Assembly (NCBI GenBank): GCA_018710845.1
Contig: DVJB01000041.1
Coordinates: 34,194 to 98,193 of the forward strand
Direction: 5' to 3'
Origin: Candidatus Onthomonas avicola
GTDB taxonomy: Bacteria; Bacillota; Clostridia; Oscillospirales; Oscillospiraceae
Length of the DNA: 64,000 nt
Shown: one piece after another, positions 17,647 through 26,485 of the stretch
Position numbering within the stretch: position 1 is the stretch's first letter
How the letters are laid out: each line of letters starts with the position of its first letter
Program-made: the position numbers and the translations under genes
Notes under the pieces: generated by a model
Databases searched by the model: none
Told to the model about the DNA's origin: nothing
What the model saw: the letters and a program-made list of their open reading frames with translations, nothing else

Positions 17647-20343
17647 TTAACGCAAGGTGATCGTCTTGCTGTGTCCGGCGCTCTTGGAGCTGCCGCGGTA
17701 GGCCTCCACTTTGTAGGTGAACGTGCCCCGCTTGCCGCGAGCGCTCGTGTCGGTAAAGGTGTTGACGCCGCTGCCGCGGACATAGCCGACCTTTGTATAA
17801 CCACTGTTGCCGCTGGCCCGGTAGATGTTATAGCCGCTGCAGCTAGGAATGGTGTTCCAGTGAACTGTGACACCGGTGCTGGCCTGGGTCAGCGTCCGAA
17901 TTGTGGGTGTGTCCAGGCGAATGAGACTGTCTGATACCCGGTAAATGCTCTTATACGCCCCGCAGAAGGCTACCACGCGGTAAGTATAGGTCGTTCCGCC
18001 GTTAGCCTGGACCGAGGTGTCGGTGAATCGGGTGGCAGTAGCGCCCCGAACGACGCCTACAGTCATATAACTGCCGTTTCCAGTGCGGCGGTAGATGTTG
18101 TAGCCGCTGGCGCCTGGCGTCTGTTTCCAGATTAGGTTGATGCCAGCGTGGGAGTTGCTCGTGCTGGTTACAGTCGGGGCGGCAAGGTGTTGGATGGTCA
18201 GACCTGTGCCGTTGTAATTGCTCAGACTGGACCCGTTCACCGCTCGAACGGTATAGGTATAGTGCCGCCCAGAGGTGACGCCGGAGTTGGTGTAGCTCGT
18301 GCCGGTGACCGTATTGATTTTAACCCAGCCGCTGTCGAGTGTCTTGCGGTAGACATTGTACTTCGTCGCGCCGGTCACACCCTTCCAAGTCAATTTGACA
18401 CCGTTGGCCACATTCTCTACGCCAACCAGCGTCGGGTTGGAGAGCCGGACCAAGCTGGGGGAGACCCGGTAGATGCTTTTGTACGAGCCGTTATAGGCCA
18501 CTACGCGGTAGGTATAAGTCTTTCCACCGTTGTTTTTGACGGAGGTATCGGTAAAACTGGTGGTGTTGCCATTCCGGACGATGCCTACAGTCGTATAGCT
18601 GCCATTTCCGGTGCGGCGATAGATGTTATAGCCGTTGGCACCCGGGGTGCGTTTCCAGGTCAGAGTAACCCCGGCACCGTAATTGGAGATTCCCGTCACG
18701 GTTGGCGCGGAGAGGTGACGGATGGTCAGGCCGGTAGAGTCATAGGAGCTTTGACTGAACCCAGTGACGGCCCGGACCGTGTAAGTATACAGTCGCCCAG
18801 AGGTGACGCCGCCGTTGGTATAGCTGGTACCGGAGACTGTGTTGATCTTTTGCCAGCTGCCGCCCAGTGTCTTGCGATAGACATCGTACTTGCGGGCGTT
18901 GGAGACGGCGCTCCAAGTCAGCTTGACACCGTTGGCCACATTTTCCACGCTGCGCAGCGTCGGTGTGGAGAGGTTAAGGCGGTAGTCGCTGCTGGCCATG
19001 GGATGGCGGGATGTAAAGCTGCTGCTGGTATAGTCCAGATCAGTCTCATATGAGGTGTTCCAACTATTGAAGCGAATGTGCTCGTCGTCAAAGTTGGCCG
19101 GGCAGCGAAGGAAGTACTGATAGCTGGAACTGCCTGATTCGGCATCCCAGGTGGAATCCACATTATAGTACCGGCCGTTGATTTCAACGATGTTCCAACT
19201 ATGGCGCTGGCTGTCACTTACATAGAATCCATACCCGGCAACAACGCGGGCGTCGATCCCCTCTTCCAGCATCATGCGGTAAAACAGCAGTGAATAGCCC
19301 TGGCAAACGCAGGTCTTTTTGACGATCGCACCGTAGGCTGTCTGTTGCAGCCCATAGCTCATGTCATTTAGGTGTTCATAGTCATATGTCACATTCTTGC
19401 AGATCCAGTCGTAGACGGCGCAGATCTTTTCATAGTCTGTCTTGCCGCTCAGATTCAGGCTCTTCCGGAGGTTGGAAACATAGGTGTCCACCTGCTTTTC
19501 CTGACTGGCGTTCGTGAAGTAGTCAAAAGTGATATAGAGGGTGATCCGATAAGTGCCGCCGCTGTAGGAACTGCTGACCTCGGCACTGTAGGATTTCCAG
19601 TGCCACATCAGATAGTCGCCCTCTTTGGGGTTGCCGGTATGGTTCAGCGCGTAATTTTGAATGATGTACCACAGCCGCTCAGAGGTGACGTCTTGACTGT
19701 CAGTATAGGTGACAGTAAAGGAGCGAATACGGTTTTTCATATTGTTCCGGATTGCGGTACCGGCAGAGGAGGCAGAGGCACAGACGGCGTTATGGACAGT
19801 ATATGCGTCCGAAACCTCGTCAGTCTCCGTGATAGCGGCGGGAGTGACCGGGTCAAGCTGTCCCTCATAGAGGGGGTTGACCATGGAAAAGGTGAGATAT
19901 TCTGTCTCTTCCTCCTCGGTCTCGGACTCCAAAACAGGCGGTTGTGTTTCCTCTGCGGGTGCTGTCGGCTCCGTGACGGGGTTCTCTGGTTCCCCGTCCG
20001 GGAAGGCCGGCTCTTCAACGGGGTCCTCGGACTCCTCCGGTTCCTCGATCGGGAGAGTCGGTTCTTCAGCGGGGTTCTCTGGTTCCTCGGCCGGTACGGT
20101 TGGCTCTTCGGCGGGAATTTCAGGTTCCTCAGCAGGCTCTGTCGGTTCTTCAGACGTCTCTTGCGCTGGAGATTCCGAATCCTCAAACGGGGCTTCTTCA
20201 GGGGCGGGCGTCTGCTCAGACGTTTCCGTTGTTGTTTCGTCTGGCTGCTCGGCCTCTACCGCGAGGGTTGGCACCGGCAGGCACGAGAGTGCCATGAACA
20301 GCGCCAGAAGCAGGAGAGATGCGCGCTTACATAAGTTTGGCAT
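17647..20343 (-). CDS. Secreted transglutaminase-like protein with Pro/Glu-rich linker and about five FN3-like repeats
   Basis: Signal peptide (MPNLCKRASLLLLALFMALSCLPVPTLA); Cys-His-Asp triad context KKTCVCQGYSLLFYRMM / RHSWNIVEINGRYYNVDSTWDAE; repeats of 'LTWK..PGANGYNIYRRTGNGSYTTVGIVR'. Confidence 0.88.
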   Translation of the reverse strand: MPNLCKRASLLLLALFMALSCLPVPTLAVEAEQPDETTTETSEQTPAPEEAPFEDSESPAQETSEEPTEPAEEPEIPAEEPTVPAEEPENPAEEPTLPIEEPEESEDPVEEPAFPDGEPENPVTEPTAPAEETQPPVLESETEEEETEYLTFSMVNPLYEGQLDPVTPAAITETDEVSDAYTVHNAVCASASSAGTAIRNNMKNRIRSFTVTYTDSQDVTSERLWYIIQNYALNHTGNPKEGDYLMWHWKSYSAEVSSSYSGGTYRITLYITFDYFTNASQEKQVDTYVSNLRKSLNLSGKTDYEKICAVYDWICKNVTYDYEHLNDMSYGLQQTAYGAIVKKTCVCQGYSLLFYRMMLEEGIDARVVAGYGFYVSDSQRHSWNIVEINGRYYNVDSTWDAESGSSSYQYFLRCPANFDDEHIRFNSWNTSYETDLDYTSSSFTSRHPMASSDYRLNLSTPTLRSVENVANGVKLTWSAVSNARKYDVYRKTLGGSWQKINTVSGTSYTNGGVTSGRLYTYTVRAVTGFSQSSYDSTGLTIRHLSAPTVTGISNYGAGVTLTWKRTPGANGYNIYRRTGNGSYTTVGIVRNGNTTSFTDTSVKNNGGKTYTYRVVAYNGSYKSIYRVSPSLVRLSNPTLVGVENVANGVKLTWKGVTGATKYNVYRKTLDSGWVKINTVTGTSYTNSGVTSGRHYTYTVRAVNGSSLSNYNGTGLTIQHLAAPTVTSTSNSHAGINLIWKQTPGASGYNIYRRTGNGSYMTVGVVRGATATRFTDTSVQANGGTTYTYRVVAFCGAYKSIYRVSDSLIRLDTPTIRTLTQASTGVTVHWNTIPSCSGYNIYRASGNSGYTKVGYVRGSGVNTFTDTSARGKRGTFTYKVEAYRGSSKSAGHSKTITLR
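17700..18960 (-). repeat. Tandem FN3-like coding repeats (about 270-bp unit, higher-order pair)
   Basis: Alternating modules 'GVKLTWKGVTGATKYNVYRKTL' and 'GVTLTWKRTPGANGYNIYRRTG' recur with high nucleotide similarity. Confidence 0.8.
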
Positions 20344-20497
20344 AAGATTCCTTCCTCTCTTTTCAAATTGGTGAATATATTTCGAAAAACATATTATAAA
20401 TTATATCAGATTTGAAAATTTAGTCAAGGGAAAGAATCCGCACGTTAAACCATGGGGCTTTCGTGAGGCGCTGCCTGACCTGTGATATCCTCAATCT

Positions 20498-22567
20498 TCA
20501 CCCCAGCCTTGCGCCCAGGCGGGAGAGCAGCTCATTGGTGATGGTGCCGCAGGTCTCGGCCAGCTCCTCCGCGCGGATCTCCGCCCCGCCGTCTCGGCCG
20601 ATCAGGGTGGCTGTGTCACCGGGCCGCACGCCCTCCACTTCGGTCACGTCGGCCAGCAGCTGGTCCATGCACACCCGCCCCACAATGGGGCAGCGCTGCC
20701 CGTGCAGCAGCAGACCGCCGCCGCGCGCGCCGAGGTCGCGTGGAATCCCGTCGGCGTAGCCGATGGAGACGACGGCCAGCCGCGTCTCCCGTTCGGCCCG
20801 GAAGGCCAGGCCGTAGCCCGCGCCCTCCCCCTCGGCCAGCGTCCGCACGGTGGCTACCCGGGCGCGCAGGGAGAGGACGGGCCGCAGGTCCAGCGGCTGC
20901 CGGACCGGGGAGCGGTCGCTCCCGACGCCGTAGAGGGCGATGCCCACCCGCGCGTAGTGGCAGGGCTGCTCCGGCAGGTTCCAGACGCCGTAGCTGGCCT
21001 GGATATGGACCCGCCCGGGCCGGCAGCCCGCCGCGCGCATCCAGTCCAGCGTCCGATAAAACCGCTCCAGCTGGGACTGCGTGAATGCCTGTGCCGCGTC
21101 GTCCGTCCGGTCGGAGAGACACAGGTGGGAGAATACCCCGTCGATCTTCAGCCGCGGCAGGCGGTACAGCCGCGCGATCGCCTCGTGGTCATCCGCCGGG
21201 ATGCCGAGCCGGTGCATCCCGGTGTCCAGCGCGAGGTGGACGTGCACCGTCCGCCCCTGCGCGGCGAGGGCCTTGCCGTGCGCCTCGTCTGCCACCGCCT
21301 GGGTCAGATGCCAGCGCGCCAGGCGTGCGGCCTCCTCCGGCGGCGTCCAGCCCAGGATGAGAATGACGCCCCGGATGCCCGCCCGGCGCAGCGCGATCCC
21401 CTCCGCCAGCGTGGCCACGGCGAAGGTATGGACGCCCTCCCGCTCCAGGCTCCGGGCGACCCGCACCGCCCCGTGCCCGTAGGCGTCCGCCTTGACGACC
21501 GCCATCAGGCGGCAGCGCGGCCCAAGGGCGCGCTGGAGGACGCGCGCGTTGTGGCGCAGGGCGTTTTCGTCCACTTCCCGCCAGGCGCGCGCCCTGCGGC
21601 TTAGCGGCGGCAGTAGCAGACGGTGCCGGAGCAGACAAAATCCGACAGAGAGCCCCGCGCTGGAGGCCAGCACCGCCAAATAGTGTCCCAGGCTGTTCGT
21701 GACCAGTGCACCTTCCCAGCCGAGCACCTCTGCCGCGCCGCGCACGAGCACGATGCACCAGGGATGGAGCAGATAGACCAGGGCGGAGACCTCCCGCGCC
21801 GGCCTGCACTCCCCGCGGTTCCAGTGAAGCAGGAGGGAGAAGAGAAAGACCATACATACCGGAAGAAATACGTACATGCTGTCATGCCGCTGGACGTCCA
21901 GACTGTGCAGCCAGAGTCCCTCCGCGCTCATCGCGGCAAAGGAGAGGGCCGCGCCGAGGGCGGAGAGCCTCGGCCCGAAGCGCACGCCCGCCGCGCCGAG
22001 GAGCAGAAAGAGCGGGGCGAAGAACAGCCCGTTGCGCGTGTAGGAGGAGAGCTGGAAGAGCGCCTGATAGAAGCTCTCCAGCGCCGGGACCCCGGAGAGG
22101 AAGCCGTAGTAGCTGTCCCCGCCCAGGCCGACCAGGTAGAGCAGGCCGGCCACCGGCAGCGCCACGCGCAGCCCAAGCCGGGCGAGCTGCCAGGCGATCA
22201 GCACCCCCAGCATCACCGCCGGGAAGTACCAGAGATGGTAGAACGTCCCGTCAAAGAGCAGCAGGCGCGGCCAATCCGATACCGGGTCCAGCCCGCGGTA
22301 GAAGTTGAGCGGCAGATAGAGCAGAATGGCCGCCCCGTAGAGCAGGGCCATCTTGCGCTCCAGCCGTCCGACGCCCTTCCAGCCGCCCCGGGCGAGAAAG
22401 TAGCCGCTCACCATCAGAAAGAAGGGGACCGCCAATCGGGCGAGCACCCGCGTGAGATAGAAGTCCCCCAGCGCGCTGTACGTCGTGAGAGGGGAGGTGT
22501 GGATGGCGACCACCAGCGCCGCCGCCGCGAGCCGCGCCCCGTCCAGCGCGGGGAGAGAGCGCCTCAT
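20498..22567 (-). CDS. vanT: VanT-like membrane serine/alanine racemase (acyltransferase-3-type TM domain fused to alanine-racemase domain)
   Basis: N-terminal 10-TM acyltransferase-like domain, C-terminal Alr domain (MAVVKADAYGHGAVRVARSLEREGV, GRVCMDQLLADVTEVEGVRPGDTATLIGRDG). Confidence 0.9.
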   Translation of the reverse strand: MRRSLPALDGARLAAAALVVAIHTSPLTTYSALGDFYLTRVLARLAVPFFLMVSGYFLARGGWKGVGRLERKMALLYGAAILLYLPLNFYRGLDPVSDWPRLLLFDGTFYHLWYFPAVMLGVLIAWQLARLGLRVALPVAGLLYLVGLGGDSYYGFLSGVPALESFYQALFQLSSYTRNGLFFAPLFLLLGAAGVRFGPRLSALGAALSFAAMSAEGLWLHSLDVQRHDSMYVFLPVCMVFLFSLLLHWNRGECRPAREVSALVYLLHPWCIVLVRGAAEVLGWEGALVTNSLGHYLAVLASSAGLSVGFCLLRHRLLLPPLSRRARAWREVDENALRHNARVLQRALGPRCRLMAVVKADAYGHGAVRVARSLEREGVHTFAVATLAEGIALRRAGIRGVILILGWTPPEEAARLARWHLTQAVADEAHGKALAAQGRTVHVHLALDTGMHRLGIPADDHEAIARLYRLPRLKIDGVFSHLCLSDRTDDAAQAFTQSQLERFYRTLDWMRAAGCRPGRVHIQASYGVWNLPEQPCHYARVGIALYGVGSDRSPVRQPLDLRPVLSLRARVATVRTLAEGEGAGYGLAFRAERETRLAVVSIGYADGIPRDLGARGGGLLLHGQRCPIVGRVCMDQLLADVTEVEGVRPGDTATLIGRDGGAEIRAEELAETCGTITNELLSRLGARLG

Positions 22568-23307
22568 GCGAGCACCCCCCAGGCGGTGATGACAAAGCCG
22601 TCCACGTTGTTGCCCGACACCTGGCAGCAGCCGTCCGGCAGCTCCGCCTCCGTCTCCGCCCCGCGGCAGGGGACGAAGAACACCTGCGCCATCCAGCCGC
22701 CCGGGAGCAGGCAGCTCAGCTCCTGGCGCCGCAGCAGGTCAATGTATTCCTCCAGGCAGAGGTTCCGCTCCGTCATCAGCCGTGCGTGCGGCAATCCGAC
22801 ATAGCGGAAGTGCCACGGCTCGGCGGCAATGCCGGTGAGCGTCTGCTTGTCGCGCTCATAGCGGCAGATGAAGCCGTAGTCCGCCGCCCGGCGGCGGAAG
22901 GCGCCGCACACGCCGTAGTCGGGGAAGGCGGGACGGATGAAGTCGATCTTGCCCGCCGCCTGCCCCAGGTCGATGGCAAGGCCGGTCTGGTGCTCGCTGC
23001 ACCCGGGCAGGGCGACGTAACTGTGGGTGAAGTGCTCCCCGTGCGCGGCGAGGCTCTCGTCCCAGATCTGCTGCTGCTCCGCCTGGCTGCGCCAGCCGGA
23101 GACGGGGATGATCGCCCCGTCCCCGTGGACCTGGCGGATGCAGTCGGCCAGCAGCCGCGCGGCCTGCCGGTCTATCCGCACGTCGGGATAGCGCTCATCC
23201 ACCGGGGCCAGGCGGAGGCTGCGCCCAGGCCGCAGCGCGTGGGCGGCGTTGACCAGAATGAGCGGCCCGCGCCAGACCTGCTCCTCCTTCAGGATCACCC
23301 GTCTCAT
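22564..23307 (-). CDS. vanXY: VanXY-like D,D-dipeptidase/D,D-carboxypeptidase
   Basis: SxHxxGxAxD motif (CSEHQTGLAIDLG), EPWHFRYVG; between vanT and the ligase with 4-bp overlaps. Confidence 0.88.
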   Translation of the reverse strand: MRRVILKEEQVWRGPLILVNAAHALRPGRSLRLAPVDERYPDVRIDRQAARLLADCIRQVHGDGAIIPVSGWRSQAEQQQIWDESLAAHGEHFTHSYVALPGCSEHQTGLAIDLGQAAGKIDFIRPAFPDYGVCGAFRRRAADYGFICRYERDKQTLTGIAAEPWHFRYVGLPHARLMTERNLCLEEYIDLLRRQELSCLLPGGWMAQVFFVPCRGAETEAELPDGCCQVSGNNVDGFVITAWGVLA

Positions 23308-24353
23308 GCCTCCACCCCCAGCGCGATCAGCCGCTCGACCAGCTCATCAAAGCCGATCCCAATCCCGCGCATCATGCTCGGGTAGCGGCTGTGGGCGGTG
23401 AAGCCGGGAATGGTGTTCACCTCGTTGAAGACGATCTCCCCCTCCGGCGTGAGGAACAGGTCCACCCGCGCGAACACCCGGCAGCCGAGCGCGCGGTAGA
23501 CCGTCTTCGCCGCCGCCTGGATCGCGGCGGTCTGCTCCGGGGAGATGCGGGCCGGGCAGTGGATGGCGGAGGTCTTGAGGGTGTACTTCTCCTCAAAGTC
23601 AAAGAACCCGTGGCTCAGTTCGATTTCGTCCACCAGCCCGACGGTGAGCGCGTCGTTTCCCAGCACGGCGCAGCCCACCTCAAACCCGGCGATTGCCTCC
23701 TCCAGTAGCACCTCGCCGTCGTGGCGGAAGGCCTCCGCCACCGCCGGGAGGAGGGCCTCCTCCCGCTCCACCCGGCTGATGCCGAAGGAGGACCCGGCGC
23801 GCACCGGCTTGACAAAGAGGGGATAGCCCAGCTGCGCCGCGGCCTCCAGCGCCTGCGCGTCCGTCCTTCCGGGGCGCAGCAGCGCGCTCCGGGGGACGCG
23901 CACCCCGGCGAGAGCCGCGAGCTTGTGGGCGCGGTCCTTGTCCATGCACAGGGCGGAGGAGAGGGCGCCGCAGCCGATCACCGGCACGCCCGCCAGCTCC
24001 AGCAGGCCCTGGACTGTGCCGTCCTCCCCGTTTTTGCCGTGCAGGACGGGGAAGGCCGCGTCAAACGGCAGCGCCTGTCCGGAGCCGTCCAGGAGCAGCA
24101 CCGCCGCCGCGCCGCGGTCCAGCCGCAGCGTGCAGGGGACGCAGTGCGCCCCGTCCCGCTCCCAGCTCCCGTCCGGCAGCTGGCCGGGGTCACCGGTGTA
24201 ATAGAGCCAGCGCCCGTCCCGCGTGATGCCGACGGTCAGCGGCGTGTGCCGCGCGCGGTCGAGATGGCTGAGCACGGCGTGAGCGGACTGCAGCGAGATA
24301 TCGTGCTCCGTCGAGCAGCCGCCAAAGAGAAAGAGAATGACATCCTGTTTCAT
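23304..24353 (-). CDS. vanG-like: VanG-type D-Ala:D-Ser-like ligase
   Basis: MKQDVILFLFGGCSTEHDISLQSAHAVLSHL; EEKYTLKTSAIHCPARI (VanG/C/E-type specificity loop rather than VanA-type); EIVFNEVNTIPGFTAHSRYPSMMRGIG. Confidence 0.88.
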   Translation of the reverse strand: MKQDVILFLFGGCSTEHDISLQSAHAVLSHLDRARHTPLTVGITRDGRWLYYTGDPGQLPDGSWERDGAHCVPCTLRLDRGAAAVLLLDGSGQALPFDAAFPVLHGKNGEDGTVQGLLELAGVPVIGCGALSSALCMDKDRAHKLAALAGVRVPRSALLRPGRTDAQALEAAAQLGYPLFVKPVRAGSSFGISRVEREEALLPAVAEAFRHDGEVLLEEAIAGFEVGCAVLGNDALTVGLVDEIELSHGFFDFEEKYTLKTSAIHCPARISPEQTAAIQAAAKTVYRALGCRVFARVDLFLTPEGEIVFNEVNTIPGFTAHSRYPSMMRGIGIGFDELVERLIALGVEA

Positions 24354-24379
24354 GCAAAAGACCTCCTGCTCCGGGCAAA

Positions 24380-24423
24380 AAAGACGCCCTGATCCGGTGT
24401 GAATGGAATACCGGCTCAGGGCG
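24380..24423 (-). terminator. Intrinsic terminator/attenuator immediately before the van ligase
   Basis: Minus strand CGCCCTGAGCCGGT...ACCGGATCAGGGCG-TCTTTTTT, about 25 nt upstream of the ligase ATG. Confidence 0.7.
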
Positions 24424-24552
24424 CGCCCGCCTCGCAGGGGAAGCGCTGTCTCAGACGGGAGAGGGAAAAATCCGCCCTGTCCCGGCACCAAAATGGTACC
24501 AAAACAGGACGGAACATGTTTGTGCTCTTTCCCGCGAAAATCCTGCGGGGCG

Positions 24553-24574
24553 CTTGTGAAATTCTTGCGAAATT
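24553..24574 (-). promoter_or_regulatory. Tandem 11-bp direct repeat, putative VanR operator
   Basis: CTTGTGAAATT / CTTGCGAAATT (10/11 identical, period 11) directly abutting the vanS stop codon. Confidence 0.55.
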
Positions 24575-24575
24575 C

Positions 24576-25718
24576 TTACGGCGTTCCGGCAGCGGCAGGC
24601 GCGGCCGCCGTGCGCGGCAGGGTGATGGTGAAGCAGATGCGGTTGTCCTGGCTCCAGGCCTCGATGGTCCCGCCGTGCAGCTCGACGATCTCCTTGGCGA
24701 TCGCGAGGCCCAGCCCGGCCCCGCCGCTGTGCGTGGAGCGCGCGCTGTCGAGCCGGAAGAACTGCTCAAAGACGCGGTTCAGCTTCTCCGGCGGGATGGT
24801 CCGACCCTCGTTGGTAAACGAGAGGAGGAGCTGCGATTCCGTCTCCCGCCCGGTGATCTCCACCGTGCTGTTCGGAAAGCTGTAGTAACAGGCGTTGCGC
24901 AGGAGGTTGTCAAACACCCGCGCGAGCTTGTCCGGGTCGCAGGAGTAGACCAGCTTGGGCGGCAGGTCAAGCCGGCAGCGCAGCCCCTTCTCCTCCAGCT
25001 GGGGGAGAAATTCGCTCGTCACCTGCTCGAGCATCCGCCGCAGGTCCACCGGCTGCAGCTCCAGCTCCAGATGGGAGAGGCTGAAGCGGGTGATGTCGAA
25101 GAACTCGTTGATCAGTTCCTCCAGCCGCTGGGCCTTTTCCAGCGCGATGCCGGTGTAACGCGCGCGCAGCTCGGGGGAGATCTGCGGCTCGTCGCGCAGG
25201 AGGGTGAGGTAGCCGATCACGCTGGTGAGCGGGGTCTTGAGGTCGTGGGCGAGGTAGACGATCAGGTCGCTCTTGCGCTGTTCCTCCGCCCGGGCCAGCT
25301 CCGCCTGCTGCAATGCCTTTTCCCGCACGAGGTTGAGCTCTCGCTCGATCTGGACCAGCGCCCGCGGCAGGACCACCGGACGGCTGTCCGGCTGGGCGAG
25401 CTGCTCGGCCGCGTGCACCACCTCGTCGAGATAGCGCAGCGGGCGGCGAAAGAAGAGATAAGTGATGACGATCCACCCGCCCAGGATACCGGTGAAGATG
25501 ACGAGCGGCAGATAGTCGCGCACCCAGGCGAGAATCCAGTAGACCGGATCGGTGGGCTGCCAGGTGATCATATGGCACAGCGACCAGCCGGCGATCCCGC
25601 AGAAGAAAAAGGCGAAGACATAGACGATGATCGCGGCAAAGTACTGCACCAGCAGCCAGCGGGAGATCTGGCTGCGGTAGGGGGAGCGGGTGCGCCCCGC
25701 CGGCGTCTCGTTATTCAA
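24576..25718 (-). CDS. vanS: VanS-like sensor histidine kinase
   Basis: Two TM; H-box IVYLAHDLKTPLTSVIGYLTLL, N-box FDNLLRNACYYS, G-box SGGAGLGLAIAKEIVELHGG; same operon as vanR and ligase. Confidence 0.9.
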   Translation of the reverse strand: MNNETPAGRTRSPYRSQISRWLLVQYFAAIIVYVFAFFFCGIAGWSLCHMITWQPTDPVYWILAWVRDYLPLVIFTGILGGWIVITYLFFRRPLRYLDEVVHAAEQLAQPDSRPVVLPRALVQIERELNLVREKALQQAELARAEEQRKSDLIVYLAHDLKTPLTSVIGYLTLLRDEPQISPELRARYTGIALEKAQRLEELINEFFDITRFSLSHLELELQPVDLRRMLEQVTSEFLPQLEEKGLRCRLDLPPKLVYSCDPDKLARVFDNLLRNACYYSFPNSTVEITGRETESQLLLSFTNEGRTIPPEKLNRVFEQFFRLDSARSTHSGGAGLGLAIAKEIVELHGGTIEAWSQDNRICFTITLPRTAAAPAAAGTP

Positions 25719-26400
25719 TGGTGTAGCCCACCCCCCATACGGTCTTGACGAATTTGGGCCGCCTGCTCGGCTCGTGCATCTTCTCGCGCAGCCGGGCGAT
25801 GTGGCTCATGACGGTGTTGTTGCTGTCCAGGAACTTCTCCCCCCAGACCGCCTCAAACAGCTCCTCGCTGGAGACCACCTTGCCCCGCCGCTGGCAGAGA
25901 TACCAGAGGATGTCAAACTCCCGCGGTGTGAGCGCCAGCTCCTCCCCGTAGAGCAGGCACTTGTGCGTCGTCCGGGAGATCTGGAGGCCCCGGAAGTCAA
26001 AGGCGTCCTCCGGCTCCTCCTCGCCCGGCCGGTTATAGCGCTTGTAGCGCCGCAGCTGGGTCTTCACCCGGGCCATCAGCTCGAGCGGGTTAAAGGGCTT
26101 GGTGATGTAGTCGTCCGCGCCCAGGGTGAGCCCCATGATCTTGTCCATGTCCTCTACCTTGGCCGTGAGCATCAGGATGGGGAAGAGGTGTTTTTCCCGA
26201 ATGCGCTGGCAGAGGGTGAAGCCGTCCATGTCCGGCAGCATCACGTCCAGGATGGCCAGGTCGATCTCCTCCCGCTCCAAACACGCGAGCGCTCCGGCGG
26301 CGTTGTAGAACTTGTGGACGGCAAAGCCGTCGTTTTTCAGGTAGACCTCTACCAGGTCCGCGATGGCGGCCTCGTCGTCTACCAGCAAAATCTGTGTCAT
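25711..26400 (-). CDS. vanR: VanR-like OmpR-family response regulator
   Basis: MTQILLVDDEAAIADLVEVYLKNDGF...LAILDVMLPDMDGF...LTPREFDILWYLCQRRGKVVSSEELFEAVWGEKF; start inferred at 26400. Confidence 0.92.
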   Translation of the reverse strand: MTQILLVDDEAAIADLVEVYLKNDGFAVHKFYNAAGALACLEREEIDLAILDVMLPDMDGFTLCQRIREKHLFPILMLTAKVEDMDKIMGLTLGADDYITKPFNPLELMARVKTQLRRYKRYNRPGEEEPEDAFDFRGLQISRTTHKCLLYGEELALTPREFDILWYLCQRRGKVVSSEELFEAVWGEKFLDSNNTVMSHIARLREKMHEPSRRPKFVKTVWGVGYTIE

Positions 26401-26485
26401 CGGTGCATATCCTCGCTGATACGGAGATTCCCCGGGGCGCGGCCGAACTTCAACCACGCCCCGGGGTGCTATGGATTTTGATGCC

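Noticed and set aside
17700-18960. Regular repeats as a possible CRISPR array
   Set aside because: Repeat unit is about 270 bp, in frame, and encodes FN3-like modules; no short direct repeats with unique spacers and no cas genes in the window.
19372-20334. Plus-strand ORFs opposite the transglutaminase gene (Ser/Gly-rich, 320 and 165 aa)
   Set aside because: They mirror the repetitive PEE stalk coding sequence; no independent evidence.
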